Part shown: one piece after another, positions 56,684 through 64,000 of the stretch
How positions within the stretch are numbered: position 1 is the first letter of the stretch
How the letters are laid out: each line of letters starts with the position of its first letter
NCBI GenBank assembly: GCA_039881045.1
Contig: JAYWVB010000044.1
Location: 186,001 to 250,000 of the forward strand
Direction: 5' to 3'
DNA: 64,000 nucleotides
DNA from: Chaetomium olivaceum
Lineage: Eukaryota; Ascomycota; Sordariomycetes; Sordariales; Chaetomiaceae
Notes under the pieces: model-generated
Seen by the model: only the letters and a program-made list of their open reading frames with translations
Databases searched by the model: none
Told to the model about the DNA's origin: nothing
Made by a program: the position numbers and the translations under genes

Positions 56684-59102
56684 CTAGAGCATCGCATCCT
56701 CGTTGATGTTGGGCAGGCCTTGCTGCTGAAGCGCGAGGAAAGTAGCGGGATTCTGCATCATGGACGATAGTATCGTCTGGTGATGAGCCCGAATGTCGGG
56801 ATCGCACATAGGCGAATGTTGCTTGTGCTGGATGCGTGTTAGCGAGGTGTCCAGTATCTTCATACTCTTGCACAAACTTACGTATTTGAGTCCGTTGAGG
56901 TTCTTGTACCGTTTTCCGCACACTTCGCACTTGAAAGGCTTCTCCTTCTCCATCCCCAATGTCCGGGGTAGGGGGTGCTTGTCTCTGGGTTGACAATGGA
57001 GAAGGTACCATCGCCGTTTTCGTGCAGCTGCTGGGTTGAGTGCCCGTGAGTCTTGTGGTACCTACAGTGAGAGTCAGTATTGAAAATCTCGAGGCGAATG
57101 TGGATCCGGTTGCGCGAATCGTGAGCGACTTACTTCAGGCCGTTCTGGTTCTTGTACGCCTTCTCGCAACCGATAACAGGGCACCTGAAGGGCTTGTGCT
57201 CTTCGGGGGGGGCATCATCAGTGTCGTCATCTGCTGTAGAACAAGCGCCGGATCGGTGCCGGCTGGGAACTGGCTCAAGTCGAGATTCATCGCTTGGAGG
57301 TGCTGCTGCAGCTGTTGTTGCAGCTGCAACTGCTGATCGATGGCACGCTGCTGGCTAGTCATCTGGGTCGTACCGCCAGGGCTATACAAGCGCTTGGCAG
57401 GGTCGTCAATTGTGCCCAAGGCGCCAAATGCTAGCCCCCCAAGTTGCGAGCCGCCTAGGTTCATGTTGCCGAGATTCATCTTCATCGGCATGCCGACAAT
57501 CTCATCGTCTTCGTCGCCATTGGCATCCTGTCCGAATTGCTGGCCGCGTTGCGGGATCCCTTGTTGTGTCGCCAGGGTGGGCGTGTTGACCGAAGAGACA
57601 GTCGGGTTGTTCTGGAACCCGAAGCTGACGGCAGCCGGCGTCGGGGGCTGGGAGGTGCGGAGCGCTTGGTGAGGAAGACCGGAACTATTCAAATGCAGCT
57701 GTGGTCGCTGTTGTTGCCCGAAGAGTTCCCGGGTTGCCTGGATGGTACGTGTGTTGTCGTCCATGTCCATAGGCCCGACAGTCTCGTCCATTTCCATGTC
57801 GCCAACCGCATCCATTTCATCGTTCATGTGCGACATGTTGACCTTCTGGGAAGATGGTGTTGTTTGGTGCTGCTGTTGTCGCATCATCTGCCCGATTCCG
57901 CCGACGTTCATGCCTGGGCCCACCTGGCGCTGCTGCGGAAAGCCATGTAGCGCCTGAGAAGCCTGCTGTGCCCTGCTCACAGACGGAGTGGCCGACCCAG
58001 CGCGGCTGGCAGGGCCGCGTGAGTTCGGTTGGTTCGCGCCGAAGGCGTCTCTTGAGGCCGCCGGGGTGTTTGTTGGGTGGTGGTGTTCTTCATAATGCTG
58101 GAGGAGGTCGTGGAGCGTCGGCCACCTCTGTTCACAACATGTGAAGTCGCGCATGAAGCTAGCCTCCAGCCTCGGGATGTACGAAGACGAGTGAAACGAC
58201 GTAGACTGGTTATTGATGTACGGTGAGGTTCCCGTCATCATCATACTGTGACGAGACTCATTAGCGCCGGGTCTACAAAGTAGAGGTGTTTAAAGGAAAG
58301 GGCGAGGTTGTGCATGGTCGCCGGCCGGGGGCAGCACAGACAGCACGGAGACAACCATTTTGGCTGAGACACGGGAGCGATCAAGGTTGGGATAGACCTA
58401 AGACAGCGCCGGCTGGCGGGGTTTGGACAGAGATGCGACGACGACGAGGGGATAAACTGCTTACTCCTCCCGGATAAAACTGCCGACCGAGATTCCTCCC
58501 CAGCTCATCCCCCCCATAAGGCTCCCCGCCAGGCTTTCGCGCCGAGCGCGGTTCGCATGATCGCGGTTTGGGTTGGCCATGGAGATGGGCTTCGCGCCGG
58601 CGCTGACGAACGAGTCTTGCCGGCCGCGACCGCTGGCCGAGCCAAACTCAAGGCCGGTCGTCATGTCGACGGCTTCGATGTTGTCGACGTCGATTCCGTC
58701 GAAGTCGATGTCGATACCTGGTCCGATTTCGGGATAAGGTGCTGCGATGGCGCTGTCGGTGGTGCGACCGGCGGCACGCAAATAATCAAGATTATCGTCG
58801 GCGCCGGCAATGGCGGGAGACGCAGCGCTTGCTGGGTATTTCGAGGCTGGGTTTGTAAAGGGAGTCGGTTGTTGCGAGCGGGCTGGCCCTGTGAAGCTGG
58901 GTTGGCCGAAGACTGTCGAGCGTGGTGTTGGTGGCTGTGGTGTTGGCGACTGCGAACGCGACGAGTGGTTGAGAGGGGAAGGCGAATCGTTATTCCTAGG
59001 CGATGTGTGGTTACAGCCCGACTTCTTATTACGATGGGTCTCTGCGGGCTCCGCAGACTCGGGGCTCGTTTTCGAATTGAACCACTGGCCCCAGGACGGC
59101 AT
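56684..59102 (-). CDS. SFP1: Sfp1-like C2H2 zinc-finger transcription regulator, two bases missing
   Basis: In yeast, Sfp1 ties ribosome-biogenesis and ribosomal-protein gene expression to TOR and nutrient signals. Exons are 58465..59102, 57134..58245, 56882..57061 and 56684..56827, giving 691 aa if two lost bases are restored. Seen: SLAGSLMGGMSWGGISVGSF near the exon 1/2 join, then an atypical finger CCEQRWPTLHDLLQHYEEHH. A Gln-rich middle follows (QQLQLQQQLQQHLQ). The Sfp1-type finger pair is CPVIGCEKAYKNQNGLKYHK and CEVCGKRYKNLNGLKYHKQH. A C run (8 bases, 57205-57212 on +) should be 9 (or 6) to join MMPP to EEHKPFRCPV. One base is missing near 56962 to join YPG(T) to LGMEKEKPFKC. I use the ATG at 59102 since the frame above it has no ATG. 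An upstream exon cannot be excluded. Confidence 0.9.
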
Positions 59103-61232
59103 GGCGGGCCAATGTGGATAACTCAACGCTGCCTAGCCTCGGATGCGATGGGGGGTCCTCCTTGCGGCAGACCGATGGGGCCCTGGGACAGCCACAACCC
59201 GGTAGTAAGACCGATTCGGGGACGGATTCGCCGCTCCAGGGGCGGGTGGTTCAGTACAGCGAGTACCTGATACCTAGCAGAAACGGTGGGATACGCAAAA
59301 GGTAAGAGGTTATAAGCATGAAAGCAGGAAGAGAATGTTGAAGAAGATTGATGAGGATTGATGAATAGCTTAGACAAAAAGCTGCACAATAATGGAATCC
59401 GCCGTTATTACCACTACTCGAGGCTGTTTGAACCTAGCCAGTCGTGATGCAGACAAACCGGAACGTTACCTGCCTGAGGTAGATTCCCGTGGTGGTGCAG
59501 ATGGGCAACCTAGGACAGGGTCCGCGGGGTGCTGCGGTGTGAGTTGCGCGAGTGCGAGTGCTGGATCCGCTGGAATGGAAGGTCCGACCAGGGGTTGCGG
59601 TGTAAGTGAAGGTGGACCCTTGGCTTGGGCTTGGAAATGACTAATTCATCCAACACCGGGCAAGAATATTCGGAGTGGGAGCCGAGCAAAAAGCGTTCAA
59701 TGCTTCCGCGCGAAGGATAAATGGTGATGCCAATGTTTTAAGGGCGACGAAGAGTCAGATTGAGTTATGGTAAAGGGGGGGGGTTTGGTTTGAGGCCGAC
59801 TGTCGGGCGGCGGATGGCGGGACTTGGCTGAGTGGGGGTTGTTTGACGCCTGGCTGAAGTGGCTCGCCTTCTTGCCTCTGCTAAAGTGATTCCAAGGAAC
59901 GGGCCTTCGGGCAACGGGGATAGGGGCGCCTAGGAAGAGGGGTAGGCAAATATATTACGACATTCACATTTGTTGGCACCGCGTTTGGGGGGAGCTACTG
60001 TACCTATCTAGGCGCTTTGTATGGAGGGTACATCTGTCTACTAATCACCACCTCGCAAGTCCGTACAGATCTCTGATGACATGGACGAGAGATCCACGCT
60101 GGAAACGCTGCGCTAGTAAAGCTAGTAAAGACGTATTGGTGTTTCCAGTTCCACTTCGCTACTACCGCCAGTTTGTCCCCGCTCGTTGCCCGTTTCAATG
60201 CATCGGTCAGAGAAATTAAACCTGACGGCGCGAATGCCGGGTTCGGCTACCACACCTTCGCCTCGACCAGCTCTCCCTCGGCGGTGGCGACGTGGAGGGC
60301 AAACGGGGGCCACGGGAGGTTCGAGTTTAGGTAGTTGAGTCACGCCCGGACCAACGAGGGGTTGCAGCATGGTGTCCGCACTGTCCCAAAGCACCGGGAA
60401 CCTTGGCTGGTCATTCCTGCCTGTACAGAATACGTGATTGTACATACATACAACACGCAGTACCGGTATGACCATGTGTGGGAAGAAGAAACGCTGCACC
60501 GTCTGTGGAGTCTTTTTTTCCCCGTCTCAAGTCCACACGCTCCGGCAATTCTACAACTCATGGAGCTAGCTGTCATGCTTGTGCTTGTCCATATCCACAC
60601 AGGCCTTGCCAGCCGTGCCAAGCCCGGTGAGCTCAGGGTCGTCGCCGTCCTTGTGGAACCATCCTACTGTGGTAATAGGTAAAGGATATTGCTCCGTATC
60701 CGCGACGGCCAATACGCAGAACAAACGGGAGCAAGGCCCGAGGCATTCGGCGTTTGGGGGGTTCGCTTCTCCAAGCCTCGGCGGCCTCGCATTGCTTCGA
60801 TCTAAAACGGCGACCGGCGGGTTGCTGGTTTAAAGTTGAACTGATGGAATGTTTCTGCCACCGCTCGGTGGGCCGAATGCCTACAACGGGCGAGCGGGAG
60901 CAGCCCGTTGGATGACACTGTCGAATGGGGTGCCCTGTCTGGCCGGTTGCCGTGCTTGCGCGGACTCGGCGCCACCGCGCCTGACTCGGCACCAAACGCT
61001 GGGCATGATGTGGCTCGAGGGTGGCCACCCATAATGATGCGTCGAGTCAACAGATCCCCTTCTGGCCTAGCCAGCTTTCTCACCCCATTTCACCGTCTCT
61101 GTTGATTTTCAGCACGAGGAATTTGAAAAGGAAGAGACGGTGAAAGGACACTGTATGATACCTTTGATCCTACCTCCAGGAAAGTACGGAAGTGTTTGGT
61201 GTGCTGAATTAGGAAGGGAGCAACGTACCTGT

Positions 61233-61293
61233 ACATACATACAGTACAAGTACGTCACATGTTGGTATGTCCGTACGTTCATACATACAGTAC
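61233..61293. repeat. Two copies of CATACATACAGTAC plus GTAC-rich flank
   Basis: The 14-mer occurs at 61234-61247 and 61280-61293, with a related copy near 60442-60462. Between them lie several GTAC palindromes. This is simple sequence of unknown role. Confidence 0.6.
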
Positions 61294-62287
61294 CATCCAT
61301 CCCTCACATTGCCACGTGCCAACTGAACCCCGACTTTACAGTCCCCCAACAGTCGCGTGCTTCATCCTCGAGGAATCGAATGGCCAAGCAGATTCTCGAA
61401 ACTGGGAAGAAGACGTCTCTTCGGACTCCCCGCTTCCACCACCCAAGTTTCACAATCCCCAACGTTGATTTCGAGAACCAGATGCTGCTCAGTGAATGGT
61501 CCGTTCCTCTGGCGGCTGCCCTGCCAAGGGGGAGATCTGCAGGGGATGAACAGGACCATTGTGCCCAATGAGGCCATCTCTCCCGCTCCAGCGCACTGGT
61601 TCCGCTCTTTGTTCTCGCTGCAAATAAGCAATCATCCATCGGAACCCCCAGGTTCCCCAGTCACAAGTTGACAGCCGACGATGCAGCATGTCGTCAGCAC
61701 CTGCGTCGTCCTTGCCATCCTTGGTAAACGAGTGCGCGTTTTCACAGTGCCATTGTAATGTCCCTAGGTTGAAGAGGCTCGACCTCCTTCGGAGGCCGCT
61801 CTGCTTCCCAGGGTGACAGGAGACGAAATTCAAATCTACCATATTTCACCTCGAGGGTTTCTCGGCACGAAAGAGAACAGGAAGAAATAACAACAAAAAA
61901 AGGAAGGATTTACACTTTTCCGGAATGTGCCCCAGGGCCTGACTCACATCCTTAGCTATAAGACGAGGCATTTAGCCTGCGGTTCTGGTCTTCGAATTGC
62001 TTGTCGCATTCATCAGACCGTTTCGGACGCTTGTTCCGTGAAGGTGGGTTTCTCGGTGCTTGGGACCTGGGCCCTGCTCGCTTGGCAAACGTTGTCTGAT
62101 TAAGGAAGCTCTAGAACAGTTTATCCCTGGACTCAATGCTGTAGACGACCGGATCTAAACGCGGAGAATCACTGCGCAAAACGATGACAGTTGCTCTCAA
62201 CTTCAGGGCCTAAAGGGAACTTTATAGTTCGGCTCTGTGTCGGCAACCATTCCACGGCCCTCAAAATAGCAAAAGATGAGCTCGGCA

Positions 62288-62335
62288 TCTAAACCCTTTG
62301 AGGATGCGGCGTCTAAACCTCTTGGGGATGCGGCG
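62288..62335 (+). repeat. 24-bp imperfect tandem duplication
   Basis: Two adjacent 24-bp units (TCTAAACCCTTTGAGGATGC... and TCTAAACCTCTTGGGGATGC...) differ at three or so bases. In one frame they read SKPFEDAA and SKPLGDAA. Confidence 0.7.
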
Positions 62336-63310
62336 TCCCTGAACGTCCCGAGACATCACAAATGCATCCCGAGTGTCGGAGATTCGGTGAAATCAGCGAA
62401 AAAGGATAGAATCGCCATTCGAGTCATCGGATGGTCAAAAGTTCGTATGGTGTTGGTTTCAAAAACCTCCAAAGCATTCTACCCGATGCAAACCACTCCG
62501 GCCGGGCTTCGCCGATCGGCCGGACTACCGGGAGCGGGTGTAAGGCCGGCACCGCCCAAACAATCTAGATTCGGGGTTGGATTACTCAGAAACGCAATCT
62601 TTGTCCGGATCGCGCAAGGTTAAGCCTCGTCTTGCATGTTACAGCGCTCGCGAGTTCGCATCTTTCTCCTTCCGAAAGGCGCCGGGTTGGACACAACCGG
62701 CGAAAGTAGGAACAGGAGTCAAAGCAATGCAGTCCTTGTTTGTCACCACTCGCAGAAGCTCGGCGGCTCTCCGGCATCATCCACCACTCATCTCCCGACC
62801 CCAAACCCCGAAAAAGAAGGCTTTCTGGTCTGTGCAACCCTTCTCCGGGGAAGACTCGGAATTTGCCTCACATGCCACAGCGCTGACATCACGATCTCCT
62901 CGGGGCTAAATCTCACTTAAAAAGTAATCAACATGTCCTAGAATCTCAAGTAATTCCGTGCTCTCATACCTACCATAGACGCATAGTGTAATAAAAGCCG
63001 CCCTCACCTCTAACTTGTTTACTTTGTACCGGCGGACTCCGAACGTAAGGTAGTTGCCCAAACATCAAGCTCCGCAAAGACCCCCCCATCGGTACCTGCC
63101 AGGACCCGCCTTTTTTTACATCCTTGCCACGGGCCGGGACCTGAAATCGTCATACGATAATTTCTTGAGCCAACACCCACCCACATACACAGCGCCGCAA
63201 ACGAACAAAAGCCACAACAAGGACAAACCGCTCACGACCTTCATAACCCGCCAAATCCCCCGCCGGAACAGTCACAGCAGCAGCAGCAACCCCCCACCCC
63301 ACCATCCAAC

Positions 63311-63944
63311 ATGAAGGTCATCCCCAAGGAAATAGAGCAGGAGCACTACGGCGTCGTCATACGCGGCGGGCTCATCGGCGGCACGGCCGGTCTCGCGGCG
63401 GGGCTAGCGGGCGTGGTGCTCGGCGCGCGGCGGTACCCAGCCGTCCGACAGCTGACCCTGCCCTTCCGGTCCTTCCTCGTCACATCCGCCGGCACGTTCG
63501 GCGCCATGGTGGTGGCGGAGCGCTACAGCATCGGCTACCAGCGGTCGCACGACGCCATGAACAACTACCTGGAGGAGGCGCACCGGATCGAGGCCGAAGC
63601 GCGGCGCGCCCAGCGCACCGAGGCCCAGCGGTTCATGGACTGGGGCCGCGAGAACCGCTATAGTATTGTCTTTGTCAGCTGGGCGGCGTCCATGGGCATT
63701 GCTATGGCTATTGTCGGCCGCAGCAAGTACCTGACCGCCAGCCAGAAGCTGGTCCAGGCCCGTATGTATGCGCAGGGTCTCACGCTGGCTGTGCTGATTG
63801 CCACGGCCGCGTTTGAGACGGCCGACGCCAAGTCGGGCAAGGGCCGCTGGGAGACGGTTATGGTCGTTGACCCGGATGACCCCACGCACCAGATCGAGAA
63901 GAAGATCCACAAGGAGGAGTATGAGGGCCAGGATCTTTGGAAGC
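63311..63944 (+). CDS. RCF2: Respiratory supercomplex factor 2 (HIG1 domain), 5' part
   Basis: This inner-mitochondrial-membrane protein is associated with cytochrome c oxidase and III-IV supercomplexes. Exon 1 (63311..63944) encodes 211 residues, then a GTACGT donor at 63945 begins an intron that runs off the window, so the 3' end is missing. Seen: MKVIPKEIEQEHYGVVIRGG, a Gly/Ala-rich membrane segment (GGTAGLAAGLAGVVLGARR), PAVRQLTLPFRSFLVTSAGT, and a charged linker. The HIG1-type C-terminal part has NRYSIVFVSWAASMGIAMAI and KLVQARMYAQGLTLAVLI, containing the QARxxAQG-like signature. The ATG is the first in frame after an A/C-rich leader. Reading on past the donor to the window end gives a low-complexity Pro/Phe tail that I regard as intronic. 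Confidence 0.92.
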
Positions 63945-64000
63945 GTACGTTGTCCCCTTTCCTCCCAACACCCCTCCCCTTTTTTTCCGGTTTGGGATGA

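Larger units (their letters stand above)
59103..63310. other. 4.2-kb divergent intergenic region SFP1 / RCF2
   Basis: No gene is supported. It contains a G9 run (59775-59783), clusters rich in GTAC and CATACATACAG, a 24-bp tandem repeat at 62288-62335, and an A/C-rich leader (about 63170-63310) before RCF2. A 115-codon ATG frame at 62276..62623 contains the 24-bp repeat in phase, but nothing else supports it. Confidence 0.5.

Noticed and set aside
1..64000. CRISPR array, prophage, insertion sequence or secondary-metabolite cluster
   Set aside because: No spaced direct repeats, transposase, phage or synthase-type genes were seen; the gene content is ordinary fungal core genes.

Overview
This is eukaryotic nuclear DNA from a filamentous ascomycete, most likely a Sordariomycete of the Sordariales type. 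I infer this from the GC-rich coding sequence, the short introns (about 55-100 bp, GTAAGT-like donors, CTAAC/CTGAC branch points, YAG acceptors), the CT-rich leaders, and proteins that look like Sordariales members of their families. I saw no bacterial operons, CRISPR, intact transposon, rRNA or convincing tRNA.

Layout, left to right: end of SDH1 (succinate dehydrogenase flavoprotein, +); a luciferase-like-domain membrane protein (-); a DUF3405 Golgi-type glycosyltransferase-like gene (+); EMP24 p24 cargo receptor (-) head-to-head with an ARF GTPase (+); mitochondrial HSP78 (-) head-to-head with GINS subunit PSF1 (+); a SulP transporter with STAS and cyclic-nucleotide-binding domains (+); an STK19-family winged-helix protein (+); a kinesin-7/KipA motor (+); a type II membrane GT23/fucosyltransferase-like protein (+); CYP51 sterol 14-alpha-demethylase (+); an intron-rich ER HSP70 ending in HDEL (+); PEX13 (+); TFIIA large subunit TOA1 (-); CDC20 (-) head-to-head with a Kelch-BTB protein (+); an SFP1-like zinc-finger regulator (-); and the start of RCF2 (+), cut by the window end. 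Most are core genes for secretion, mitochondria, cell cycle, peroxisomes, sterols and transcription. I see no biosynthetic cluster or defence island.

The most important cross-cutting observation is technical. Six genes (DUF3405, EMP24, ARF, SulP, HSP70-HDEL, SFP1) carry frame breaks at 11 sites. All can be read as missing bases, almost all single bases in short homopolymers, and restoring the lost base count makes each total coding length a multiple of three. Several of these genes are essential, so sequence or assembly error is far likelier than 11 natural mutations. Gene models here should tolerate these breaks.

Intergenic spaces are generous (0.6-4.2 kb). The longest, upstream of the kinesin, upstream of the GT23-like gene, and between SFP1 and RCF2, hold no gene I can support. 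I did not find a clearly new biological system. The best candidates for follow-up are the divergent HDEL chaperone with its run of tiny exons, the two uncharacterised membrane glycosyltransferase-like proteins, and the EMP24/ARF divergent pair.
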